Origin: Perkinsus olseni
Taxonomy: Eukaryota; Perkinsozoa; Perkinsida; Perkinsidae
Length of the DNA stretch: 33,689 bases
Direction of reading: 5' to 3'
NCBI GenBank assembly: GCA_013115135.1
Contig: JABANP010000545.1
Location: 1 to 33,689, forward strand
The stretch's first letter is position 1; every line of letters begins with the position of its first letter. The notes under the pieces were generated by a model, which saw only the letters and a program-made list of their open reading frames with translations, ran no database searches and was not told where the DNA came from. The translations under genes were made by a program, and so were the position numbers. Positions 20,855 through 31,200 of the stretch are shown one piece after another.

Positions 20855-21219
20855 CCAAACAGAATGAAAAAAGGCTGAGCGAGTCTAATGCCACTTGGAT
20901 CATCAAAACGTACCCTCTTCCCGAAAGCACATAGGGCATTCTTTAGGCAGTCGAGCCAACATTTCAGCTGCGGCACTGTCGTGCTTGTCCGTTCGTGGGC
21001 TCTCAGACTTAGGCTCCGGAAGCTCATCGAGAGAGTGTGCTGGTACGAATACCTAGGCGGAACAAGCGAAAGCATGCGCTGTAAGACGATAGGTTGTCAT
21101 TTAGAACCTGACAGCCTTCCCACTCTGGTAGATCCATCGTCTTTTTGTGATAAAGCATCACGTCACCAGAGTACTCGTCTCGCTGCATCTGAGACACGAC
21201 AGACTCCTTGACGGCAAGG

Positions 21220-21272
21220 ATCCGAAATTCGGATTCCGAATCGAGTCATACTGAGAATCTCAGTCTGAGATT
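21220..21272. repeat. two zigzag palindromes after transposase
   Basis: 21220-21234 (ATCCGAAaTTCGGAT) overlaps 21227-21241 (ATTCGGAtTCCGAAT). 21250-21264 (ACTGAGAaTCTCAGT) overlaps 21256-21272 (AATCTCAGtCTGAGATT). They start 31 bp beyond the stop of the transposase-like gene, where a 3' end signal could be. Confidence 0.95.
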
Positions 21273-21302
21273 ATGAAATGAAGTTGGTGAACATGGGAAA
21301 TG

Positions 21303-23258
21303 TTACGTTACGGAAACACTCCAAGTCGTGAAGCCCGTGAAGCACAGTCTCTTCAATTCTACCCGGTAAGAATATGCAGTTGTGATGCCTTCGATTTTGG
21401 GGATTTTGTCAGCGAACCTCTCTTTCCAGTCTCGGATGTGATACATGGTTGAGGCCTTCGTTCTAAGACTCTCGCGGTGCATCGGCGTATCCAGGACCTG
21501 AATCACAGCCAGAAAAGGCCTGGTATGCTGCTCATCGTGAGGCTCACTCTTCTCCGCTTCAGGTCGGACTTGGAAGGATCCTTAGACTCGTAGCCACTGA
21601 GGCACTCCTCTACTAGGTTGCAGATCTCGACCGCGTTGACGAATTTCTTGCTGCGTAAGTACCGCCCATATTGCGAATGCCGCATGTCGATATCTTCATG
21701 CGTATGGGACGGCGGTAAGAAACCGATATCAGCAGTTGTTATGAGGCCTTCAGCAACTTTCTCAGCTAGAAAACCGAACACAAACCTGAGACGCTTGGCG
21801 ATCCTAAGGACTTAGCAACAGCAACATCTCAGCCATTGATTCACCTGTTTTTGTTTTCCCCTGTGGGGTTATCTAGCTGAACATGAACGTGTCCCGTTCT
21901 CGGCATGTCATTGTTGCTCTGAAGTGTCGCGAACGTACGCTCTAAGGCTTCGATGACCATATTAGAACCCTGAGCACAATGTTCAGCTCAACTGATGGAA
22001 TAACGGGGCTTACATGGCTCTTGTCGGGCGGAGCAATATATAAAAATGTGTTTGGACCGTTTCTGCGGCCGTGGCAGAGAACCAGCTCCAACTTCACTTT
22101 GACCAAGGCGGAGTCATCGAATTTGGGAAGACTCCGATCCCAGACCATATGCGGCAGCCTCGTGAGGTACTGGTCCGGACCGTCAGCTATGATCGTCAAT
22201 AGGCTGTCCGGATCAGCTAAGGCCTGCATCTTGAGTCTGTAATACTTCAGTCTTTGTCGCATCACGCTCTCCAAGTGAAGATTGAAGCGATTCAGTAGCT
22301 CCCGTCTGTCGGACGGGCACTGACTCCGCGATAAGGCCATCTGTGACTCAACACAGTCCAGGCATTTCCCGAACCGCTGGGTTCTGCGCAGACAGACGCG
22401 TAATAATGAGGCCTTCTTATCATCATTTAAGTGCTTCGAGTCCACCTTGTCATCCTGCTGGCGCGTGTCTTGTCGAACATTCTGGCTTCCGTCTTGAGTC
22501 ATTGACTCGAAATCACAGAGCGGCAATAACGAAGACCCGCCTGTGCTGGGGGGTTCTCTCTCAATAAACTTCAAGTCCCGACGCATATACCGCCGGATGG
22601 TCCTCGGAGCGGGGAAGAGGGCAGAGTCAAATTGATCATCCCACTTTTGCTTCAAGTAAGATAGCAGAGCCGGCATGGAGTGGAAGGGCAAGATGATGGA
22701 CCCTCGATCGGGTTGGTATTCGCCGATTCTCCGGAATATTTGTGATATGAACTCGCAAATGTGCACCCGAACCGTGTTGGCTGCTGGGTTCCTCGTCCCA
22801 TAGCGGACCGCGACTACCTCACGACCACACTCAGCCATCTTGCGCACTTCTTCAAGAAGATTGTTACCCACGCCGAGATAGCCACCCAGACCGTCCCAGC
22901 ATATAGTTTTGTTGTACAACATAGGCCGAAATACCCCCTTTTCGGCGCTCGCTCGCCTGATCATGCCCTGCATTATGCAGAACTTCCAAAGGTAGTCCGC
23001 CCTCTCTTGACGCGTCCTGGGGCGACCGCCGACAGACGCGAATGCTCTCCGATCGGCAAGCATTTGATCCACGCTGAACGTCTTCAGGCACCTCTTCCGA
23101 CAGCACTTTCTTTCGCGTGCCTCCAGTACAGCTTCCAGCGAGCACCGATTCAACAGCTCTCTGCCCCCACGAGTTTTTGTGTTCTGTCCATCTCCGCCCG
23201 CTTTCTCGGCATATCCTTCCCGACTCGAACTGCTCATCTGAGACCCTTGGATAGACAT
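21303..23258 (-). CDS. DUF7869-like DDE transposase, one frameshift
   Basis: Three exons. Exon 1 runs from ATG 23258 (or 23237; the frame is open to 23396) to 21845. An intron at 21786-21844 is followed by exon 21548-21785, an intron at 21498-21547, and exon 21303-21497. The N-terminal half has CCRKRC and a helical region. The core shows IIADGPDQYLTRLPH (Asp near codon 405 of the open frame), QLDNPTGENKNR and FLPPSHTHEDID, then DWKERF near the end. This order of D, D and E/D motifs is that of the eukaryotic DUF7869-type proteins, which look like RNase H-fold transposases; I infer DNA cleavage/joining from that. Between VELNIVLR and MVIEALERTF (about 21955) the frame shifts by one base, so the gene is mutated or the assembly is wrong. 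TGAGGCCTTC words fall in its codons three times, in two reading frames. Confidence 0.75.
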
Positions 23259-23411
23259 ACAGTGGGCGAGGAAGACGCGGAAGCTACGAGCCAATGGGTG
23301 GAAGCGCATACATGACATATATGCGCAGTGCGACAAGCGCATATAATATATATGCTTGCCGCACGCCCCCAACCCGAACCCACTCAGACTGTCCACAGAC
23401 GTTCATACGTT

Positions 23412-23895
23412 ATGCACCATGCATACAATTTCCGCGCTCCCTACAAATGGAAGTGACAAAAATTGTATGCAATGGGGGGTTGCATACAATTTTTCCCATG
23501 TATCGTAGGTGATATCAGGTGGGGTATTTGCATGAATACTGCAGGAAAGGGCTTGAATACGAGAGAGCAATGCTGCAGGGGCGGCAGAAATTGTATGCAA
23601 CCCCCCATTGCATACAATTTCCGCGCTCCCTAAAAATGGAAGTGACAGAAATTGTATGCAATGGGGGGTTGCGTACAATTTCTCCCATGTATCGTAGGTG
23701 ATACCAGGAGGGGCATTTGCACGAATACTGCAGGGAAGGGCTAGAATACGGAAAAGCAATGCTGCAGGGGCGGCAGAAATTGTATGCAACCCCCCATTGC
23801 ATACAATTTTCGCCCTCCCTACAAAGGGAGGTGACAAAAATTGTATGCAATGGGGGTTGCATACAATTTTGCCCCATGTATGGTAGGTGATTTCA
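23412..23895 (-). repeat. 189-bp satellite with G6/C6-loop hairpins
   Basis: About 2.5 copies of a roughly 189-bp unit (starts near 23509 and 23698, with a partial copy before). Each unit has two hairpins whose arms are AAATTGTATGCAA and TTGCATACAATTT: one with loop CCCCCCA, the next with TGGGGGG. Five such hairpins stand at about 23459, 23588, 23648, 23777 and 23836. The 219-codon minus-strand frame across them is a by-product of the repeat. The array sits just upstream of the transposase-like gene. Confidence 0.85.
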
Positions 23896-24103
23896 GGTAC
23901 GCCATTTGCATGAGTACTGCAGGAAAGTGATGCTATAGGGGTGGTTAAATTGTACAGGACACTGTCTACAGGAGCGGACTGCAGACTATTTTCCCTCGAC
24001 ACAGCGCGTTGAGCACACGGTGTGTATCGTTCACTCTCAGAAAACATATGGTATTCATGCATGAAATCATATATCCCAACGCATCAATTCAATGCAGAAG
24101 TGT

Positions 24104-24225
24104 TAAAACTCCGTCTACGATCTCGCTAGCTCGCGAACCAGACAGTGGGAAGCGACGCAAGCAAGCAAGCTCCACAGACAGAGGGGCGAGACCATCCCAG
24201 GGGATGGAGAGCCTCGATGGCTGAC
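24104..24225 (-). repeat. split repeat B2 (X1)
   Basis: The 122-bp copy from TAAAACTCCGTCTACG to GATGGCTGAC matches 24435-24556. Its left flank differs from that of X2 immediately before TAAAAC, which sets the element end. Confidence 0.9.
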
Positions 24226-24242
24226 GGGAGGGACGGGCTGGG

Positions 24243-24556
24243 CTCGAAAACCGCCACGCCGAGCATCCGAGATGCTCGACGTAGCCAGATGTCACTTGCC
24301 CTCAGGAGGCTGGTGACATGAACACATATCAACTACCCCGCGTCACTGCGTGACGCGTGGGCTTACGCACGCAAGCCCAACGCGAGGCGAGATCGCGCAG
24401 GTTTTACACCGATGAAACAAAGTTTCTCGGAATATAAAACTCCGTCTACGATCTCGCTAGCTCGCGAACCAGACAGTGGGAAGCGACGCAAGCAAGCAAG
24501 CTCCACAGACAGAGGGGCGAGACCATCCCAGGGGATGGAGAGCCTCGATGGCTGAC
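24243..24556 (-). repeat. split repeat A2-B1 junction (Y1-X2)
   Basis: Y1 (24243-24434) runs directly into X2 (24435-24556): CTCGGAATA then TAAAACTCC. Y contains CGCGTCAC-tgc-GTGACGCG and GAGCAT-ccgag-ATGCTC, small stems that recur identically in Y2. Confidence 0.9.
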
Positions 24557-27500
24557 CCCCATTGTAAGAGCTGTACTTGGTCAGTCGCTAACCACTGTCT
24601 TCCGATCCGAGACTCTTCCCCAATGTACCCTAGAAGACGAAGGGACGGAAGCGGTGGGAGGCTTACAGGGGATGAGCCTCGTCGAAGTCACAGAGCATCT
24701 CGACAACCTGTGTAGTCGAAAAGTGCGGAGTTGTGGAAAGGTACCGAGCAAACGAGGTAGAGCGCCAACCCCCTGCTACCATGATGGTGCTAACGGCGCA
24801 ACCGAACCAAGCAAGATCCTCCACGTGACCACGACGGAAGGGACCACGACGTGGCCGGTGGAAGCCGAAGCATCCGGGACGCGGAGCGACTGGAGGTGGA
24901 AGCGCAACGAAGCCGGAAAAGCCCGCGGAGAAAAGGCGGTAAGGTGAGGCCGAGAAAGGGGAGAGAAGGTCAGGAGCTGAAGAAAAGCCCGGTGAGGACA
25001 CGTACGGGGGAGCTGGCGACACGTGCACGTACATGAGACGTGGTACAAAGGACACATCGTGTCTGCAACGGTATCCTCGAGCCACTGCACTCAGTGAGCT
25101 CGAAGCCAACAAGAACGGACGTGAACAACCTCGAGATGGTATAGATTGGCAGATCAGGAGCAAACAAACCGTACAAGCTGCTGCAGCGTAGCTGCAGCTC
25201 CGGTCAGCACAAGAGAGGACGCGAGGAGCCCGACGTGCCGAGCACGTAGGGCTAGTTCGACTGATGCAGTCGGTCCCCCAATGACGGAGCGCTGTGTACG
25301 ATGGAGGAAGACTCGTGGAGGCCTTATGTCATCGCGAGAGTCCTGAGGACAAATCGGCAGCGCCACGACGAACGGCGCAAGAGCGCAAGCTTTGCGCCGC
25401 AAGGTGGTGATGACTACCACACGCGCTGATGAGCTGGTGACCAGTTACGGGTAGGAGGTCCTAGATTGAACCAGCAGGCTAGCAAGGAACGCCAAGTAGT
25501 CGAAGCAAGGAGAGTCCCGAGCCGGACGCGGGTCTGGAACGAAGGCCGCAGCGGCCGGAGAGAAGAGCTGCCCCGGTCACGGAGGTGCTCCTGCTAATGG
25601 AGGAGCATCCACAGAGGCAGGTTCGCCGCCCAAGCAGGCATCGTCGAGGTAGAACATGCAGGCAAATATAGCGATAAGAAGCGAAGCTGGGAGAGCCCGG
25701 TGAGCAAAACAGTGCAGTCATGCTAGGCGCGAGTAACCGCCACGGCACGAGAGCCAGTCGAGCGAACCTGCTAGCATAAGGGCAGAGCGTGCAGGAGTAA
25801 CTCAAAATGACGAGTGCTGTTGCATGCTAGCGAGGGCGGTTGTGGGTGAGGAGTGCTGGAGGAGGCATGGGTCCGTGACCAAGTGTCCCACGGTCGGAGT
25901 GCCTAGGTGGGAGGATGAGGGACCGGCAGCTCGGCTAATACGGCCGCATCTAGGACGCCATGAGCCGGAAGTCACCATTCCGGCAAACAGTCGAAAAGCG
26001 ACTCCGTGCACAAGAAGAGCAACGAGGCTCTGATCAGGCACAAGAGGCGAGAAGGACGAGTGGTCTCCGAAACTGCCGGGCTGTGCTGAGAAAGTTCAGA
26101 CGTAGCGTACTAGGCTAGAAAATGGTGTACGCCGCATACAGTATGTAATAGCATATCAAGCGTATCAGGGCCGGGCGAGTTAGACCAAGAATGACTCGTT
26201 CGTCGGGGTCGATCGCAGAGATCGATGTTGCCCGCTGTGGCATCCACGACGGCGAAGGCGTCCGGAAAGCCGCGTGAAGGAGGTTGAAGTCTCACCCCGA
26301 TACCAGGTTTGGTAGCATCGCAGTCAGAGGCTCTCACCAACGACCTCCTGGAAGGTGGGGGGCTGACTAAGAAGCACGACCCACAGGCGGCGTAGAGCGG
26401 GGAAAAACGCCTCCCCATGTGAAGCGAGCCGGGTCGCGGTGTGTTGTGCGTAGGACAGGCAGAAGTCGGACCTATAGAGCCAAGCGGTAGCTAGCTTTTG
26501 TGTGACCTAGAGTAGGCAGGGGGCCGACTAGCGGTACGGGTTGAAAAACACGAGGCGGCGACCCCAGCAAGGTAGCGCGCAAGGGTGAGACGCTTAAGTG
26601 GCCAGCAAAAGCGAACGCAGATCAACAGCCTCCCGATGGAGGTGGGAGCGGTAGGTCGGGCATCTGCTCCAGCTGTCGACGCGAGGAAGAAAGGCACCAG
26701 CTCAGGTTGACTCGGTGGCATAGCGGGGTAAGTCCAGCTGGTGGTGCGGCACGCGCTACACGGAAGAACCCACGAGCCCCGTAGCGCAGGGGCAGAGACT
26801 GCAGCAAGTTTAGCGTGAAAGCTAGTGATCGGCTGACAATCAGCAAAGGAGCACGTGGCGGAGGCTTGCGGCGGCCTGAAGCAGAGCCGAACTGGCACGA
26901 AGTGGAATGGGTCTTGCGTAAAGCCTATAGTATAGCCGCTATACGAGGTACTGGAAGTCTCCAGCTGAGCGACCGCACAGCTAGAGGCCCCGATCGAAGG
27001 AGATGCTGGGACGCGCAGTAGATGAAAGGCACGGAGTCGCGAGGAAGCCACAGGAAACGGCGCTCAATGAAGATTCCCGCAAGCACGAATCCTTCGCACG
27101 CCCGCCAGATCAGGACGGAACTAGAGAGCCGTAGGCAGACAAGCAGTTCCACGAACTGTGGTGCGCAAAGAGCCGGTGGCGGCTGTATTGCACAAGAGGT
27201 ACAGAAAAAGGGTACATACGAATGGCATCGACTAAGTCGCCGATGTCGCATGCATCATGCGGCGTGATGCAGTGACGGAAGGGGGCCTCACGCCTGAGGG
27301 CGCAGCTCCCCGGGAAATGCCACGAGTCGGAGGTCAACAGAATAAGCTTGGTGAACCGCGGGGCCTGGGCACCCTACCGGCCGACTCTGCGTCAGCTAGA
27401 AACGGTATGAAAGTCAGTCGCACCGTGTGGCAGCTGCATCCGGGGTCTGCCCCAGGCCGTGCTGGGGTGGAAAGAGGACCACCTTGACAAACGGTGAATC

Positions 27501-28599
27501 GCAAACGTGCGAGGAGGTGCGAAGGATGGTCAACTCGCGCCAACGGCAGACTGTCCGGGGAAGCAGTGGACGCACTGTGTGGTTACTCACGGATAGGCAG
27601 CAGGCTGGCTGCTGAACAAAACGAAAGCGCAAACGTAAGCTGTCAGCAGCGTAAGCCACAGCAGGAAGGTGATAGTCCGCGAAACGCGCGCGTAGACGAC
27701 TAGTACGCCAGCAAACGAGTACGCATGGCAGGCAGGCCAACCGACGCCGGACGGTTGTAAGAAGCCAGCAAGGTGAGGCAAAGGAGGCCAAGGATGTCAA
27801 GGCGAATGCCCTGTCGTGAACAGCTGACTGCAAGACAGCATGGTCTAAGTCAAGTGTGACAGCGACCAGCGAGAGCTGACGAACACCAAGTCGGGCGACC
27901 CAGGATGGGATGGCACGACGAGCGAGCGGGAAAAAGGGTGTAGAACTATGGAGCTGCACGTGCCCCGTAGCGCAAGCGGGGCTACGCGGACACACAGGTG
28001 GGCGCGGCCTTGCCGTGCGGGCCCGTTCCACCCCCGGGGTACCCCGTAGCGCTGGGTAGTAACCCGTAGCACCAGCGATAAGCACCGTGAGCGTCGACAC
28101 CCAGAAAAGCGAGCAAATGGACTCTGGTGCGGAAGCCAGAGAAAGGTGTGTGACACCGTGTGGTGGAACGCGGAGCAAGACGTAGCCTCGATGTGAATAA
28201 GATCGTGGCACGGGTGAGGGAGCACGCCGGCACCGGAGGGAGAGTTGTAGCTGCGAAAGCTATGCCCTGAGGCGCCCCCACCCGAGGAAACGTGCCGAGG
28301 CGAGTCGACGAAAGTTACCCGCGGCACTCTGGAGTCAAGGCCGTCGCGGTGACAGTAGATCAGGACGGAACCGTCAGACTGGTCCAGGATGGACACCTCA
28401 GTAGAACCGGGGCTCGCGCCAGCATGACGTGAAGCGGAACAGGAAACCGGAAGGGGTCCCAGCGCGCCACGCTGAGCGTGGGTCCGCCCGCAGTAAGAGG
28501 ACGAGACAGGAACAAGGCGACTGCACAAGATACGAGGTAGGCAAGAAAGGCACGCTGTGTCCTAGTAGTGCTAGGCTAGTACTGCCGCTGTGGCAGTGC

Positions 28600-30060
28600 C
28601 CAAGGAGGCGTAGAGCAGGTTGGGCGGAAAGTGACTCGAGAGGTCCGCGAAAGGACTGGAGAGGTTCGTGCAAATACCGCTCCTCTGGCGACCAAGAAGT
28701 CAGCCAGGAACGGACGAGCACGTCGAAAACGACGGCTGAGGCAGAAGACTCGTAGGGTAGCTTCATACAAGAAGTTGCCCCGTGAGGGCCAAGCGTGTCT
28801 GGACACAAGTAAGGACTCGAGACGTCCTAGGGAGGACTCGAGAGGGTCGTGCAAATGCCGGCCAGCTGGAAGCCTGTCCGTCAGCGAGGAACGGACGAGC
28901 GCATCAAAAGCGACGGCTGAGTCAAGAGACACGTAGTGGAGGTTCGACGAACCTGGTTCGTGCAAGAAGCCACCCCTCGAGGGCCAAGCGCGTCTGGACG
29001 CGACGTAGGACTCGAGACGTCCTAGAAAGGACTCGAGAGGTGCATGCGGAGGCCGCTCCTCTGGAGACCTGTCCGTAAGCCAGGAACGGACGAGCCCGTC
29101 GAAATGGACGGCTGAGTCAAGAGACCCGAAGTAGAGTGTCGTGCAAGACGCCGCCCCTTGAGGGCCGAGCGCGGCTGGACGCGAGACGTGCTAGAGAGGA
29201 CTCGAGAGGTTCGTGCAAATGCCGCCCCTCTCGAGACCTGTCATTGAACAAGGAACGGACAAGCTCGTCGGAACAGACAGCTAAGGCAAGAGACTCATAG
29301 AAGAGCTTCGTGAAAGAAGCCGCCCCGTGAGGGCCAAGCACGGCTGGACGCGACGTAGGACTCGAGACGTCCTAGAAAGGACTCGAGCGGTTCGTGCAAA
29401 AGCCGCCCCGCTAGAGACCTGTCCGGAAGCCAGAAACGGATGAGCACGCCGAAATTGTCGGCGTCAAACCGACGGCTGAGTCCAGAGACTCGTAGTGGAG
29501 CTTCGTGCAAGAAGCTGCCCCTTGAGGGCCAAGCGCGTCTGGACGCGACGTAGGACTCGAGACGTCCTAGAAAGGACTCGAGAGGTGCATGCGGAGGCCG
29601 CTCCTCTGGAGACCTGTCCGTAAGCCAGGAACGGACGAGCCCGTCGAAATGGACGGCTGAGTCAAGAGACCCGAAGTAGAGTGTCGTGCAAGACGCCGCC
29701 CCTTGAGGGCCGAGCGCGGCTGGACGCGAGACGTGCTAGAGAGGACTCGAGAGGTTCGTGCAAATGCCGCCCCTCTCGAGACCTGTCATTGAACAAGGAA
29801 CGGACAAGCTCGTCGGAACAGACAGCTAAGGCAAGAGACTCATAAGAGAGCTTCGTGAAAGAAGCCGCCCCGTGAGGGCCAAGCACGGCTGGACGTGACG
29901 TAGGACTCGAGACGTCCTAGAAAGGACTCGAGAGGTTCGTGCAAACGCCGCCCCGCTGGAGACCCGTCTGGATGGTAGGAACGGACGAGCAGGTCGAGAC
30001 CGATGGCTGGTTGGACCAGCCCGGTTCGAGAAAATGTGGAACTCAAGACCGCGAGGGACT
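28600..30060. repeat. 182-bp tandem repeats, 545-bp higher order
   Basis: Units share GGACTCGAGAGGTTCGTGC, GGAACGGACGAGC and GACGGCTGAGTCAAGAGAC motifs at roughly 182-bp spacing. A block of three recurs almost exactly at 545 bp (TTGAGGGCCGAGCGCGG at 29158 and 29703). The many short frames here are shadows of the repeat. Confidence 0.85.
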
Positions 30061-30063
30061 GAG

Positions 30064-30345
30064 ATGAGGTGCGAGCAGATGCCGCCCCTCGACGCCGCCA
30101 AGTGCGGCGAGAGCTAGACAAGGGATGAGGTTCGTGCAGATGCCGCCCCTCGACGCCGCCAAGTGCGGCGAGAGCTAGACAAGGGATGAGGTTCGTGCAG
30201 ATGCCGCCCCTCGACGCCGCCAAGTGCGGCTAGAGCTCGACAAGGGATGAGGTTCGTGCAGATGCCGCCCCTCGACGCCGCCAAGAAAGGCGAGAGCTAG
30301 GCAAGAGATGAGAGTCGTGCAGAAGCCACCGCTCGAAGCCGCCAC
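30064..30345. repeat. 61-bp tandem repeat, 4-5 copies
   Basis: The unit GATGAGGTTCGTGCAGATGC...CCCCTCGACGCCGCC repeats with a 61-bp period, becoming diverged after about 30290. It lies between the 182-bp array and repeat Y2. Confidence 0.9.
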
Positions 30346-30464
30346 ACCCAGTGGCAGGTAGAGAAGAGGGTCGTGCAGAATCCACACCGCGACTCCGCCA
30401 AGTGCGGCGAGAGCTGAGCAGGTGAGGGCCGGGAAGAGGCCGGCAACCGAAGAACGGCAAAGAC

Positions 30465-30656
30465 CTCGAAAACCGCCACGCCGAGCATCCGAGATGCTCG
30501 ACGTAGCCAGATGTCACTTGCCCTCAGGAGGCTGGTGACATGAACACATATCAACTACCCCGCGTCACTGCGTGACGCGTGGGCTTACGCACGCAAGCCC
30601 AACGCGAGGCGAGATCGCGCAGGTTTTACACCGATGAAACAAAGTTTCTCGGAATA
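30465..30656 (-). repeat. split repeat A1 (Y2)
   Basis: The 192-bp copy is identical or nearly so to 24243-24434. Similarity ends at GGAATA (30656), after which ATAATATT begins the host flank. Confidence 0.9.
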
Positions 30657-30970
30657 ATAATATTGACTGAACGCAGAGCATAAAAGTTGCAACCAAAGGC
30701 CCGTGGCCTGGATATTTAGTCATATATGCCCGCAGGCGTAACTTATTCGGAGGATAACTTTTAGCCGGAAACAGAGCAGCCCAGAAGACTACCCATTTCA
30801 GAAAACCGACCCAGTCATCGAGACAACAAACAATGCTTCTGGACTCTGCCAGAGGGGCCCCACTAATTACGAAATTCCATCGGGGCCGAGCTACGCGAAA
30901 CAATAAAGCATAAAGAATAACCATGAGTTACCATTCACTACATAATCCAGCTATCAAATAAGTTTGGTGA
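30657..30970. other. flank of insertion, doubtful minus ORF
   Basis: A minus-strand frame from 30924 reads MVILYALLFRVARPRW and is rich in aromatic residues (FLKWVVFWAALFPAK). It runs into repeat Y2 of the inserted element, so if it is a real gene it was cut by the insertion. I do not recognise it. Confidence 0.25.
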
Positions 30971-31189
30971 TCAAGTGGGAGTCAGGCGCTCCCTTGTGAC
31001 TCTTCGCCAGACGAGGAGGAGGAAGAGGAAGGATCCTCCGAGGACTCATCTTCGACCCCAGAGGACATCTCGTCCGTTGAAGCTGATCTAACCTCGTCCT
31101 CTTCAACAAGGAAGGAGTCCCTGAGGAAAAAACTCATGAGCTACGAACCGGACAGGCGCCGAGTTAGTTTTGGCAAGACTAGACTCTAG
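30971..31189 (+). CDS. acidic C-terminal exon
   Basis: A plus-strand frame is open from 30971 and ends at TAG 31187-31189. It has no ATG at the start, so it is probably a last exon (acceptor GTCAG before 30985 is possible). It reads an acidic run (SSPDEEEEEEGSSEDSSS), then RKESLRKKLMSYEPDRRRV and SFGKTRL at the end. The composition is strongly protein-like. The 5' part was not found and may have been separated by the insertion ending at 30656. Its last codons lie in a zigzag palindrome. Confidence 0.55.
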   Translation, partial: SSGSQALPCDSSPDEEEEEEGSSEDSSSTPEDISSVEADLTSSSSTRKESLRKKLMSYEPDRRRVSFGKTRL

Positions 31190-31198
31190 TCACTAGAG
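31177..31198. repeat. zigzag palindrome over gene 3' end
   Basis: GACTAGAcTCTAGTC (31177-31191) overlaps CTCTAGTcACTAGAG (31184-31198). It covers the stop codon of the plus-strand exon and ends 2 bp before the stop of the convergent gene. Confidence 0.95.
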
Positions 31199-31200
31199 AC

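Larger units (their letters stand above)
24104..30656 (-). mobile_element. second split-direct-repeat element
   Basis: On the plus strand the order is X1 (24104-24225), Y1 (24243-24434), X2 (24435-24556), internal, Y2 (30465-30656). X copies are 122 bp and Y copies 192 bp, near-identical, with Y1 abutting X2. Read on the minus strand this is A1-internal-B1A2-B2, the same plan as the element at 2078-8115. The X sequence is alignable to the reverse complement of that element's B repeat (TAAAaCTCCG against TAAAtCCCGG, then CAGTGGGAAG against CAATGGGAAA, and a shared GACCCCCAT just inside). So the two are distant relatives in opposite orientation. No reverse transcriptase or recombinase could be recognised; the long minus-strand frames at 27414-28528 match nothing I know. 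It is probably a non-autonomous or decayed copy. Confidence 0.7.

Noticed and set aside
23403..24062. 219-codon minus-strand ORF
   Set aside because: It is a read-through of the hairpin satellite; its repeats follow the DNA unit.
25427..25470. Hammerhead ribozyme (CTGATGAG core)
   Set aside because: A stem could follow, but the conserved GAAA core is absent; the same holds for the CTGATGAG at about 32660.
27414..28528. 265- and 227-codon minus-strand ORFs in element 2
   Set aside because: They overlap each other, contain no known motif, and the G+C-rich strand has few stops; kept only as a remark.
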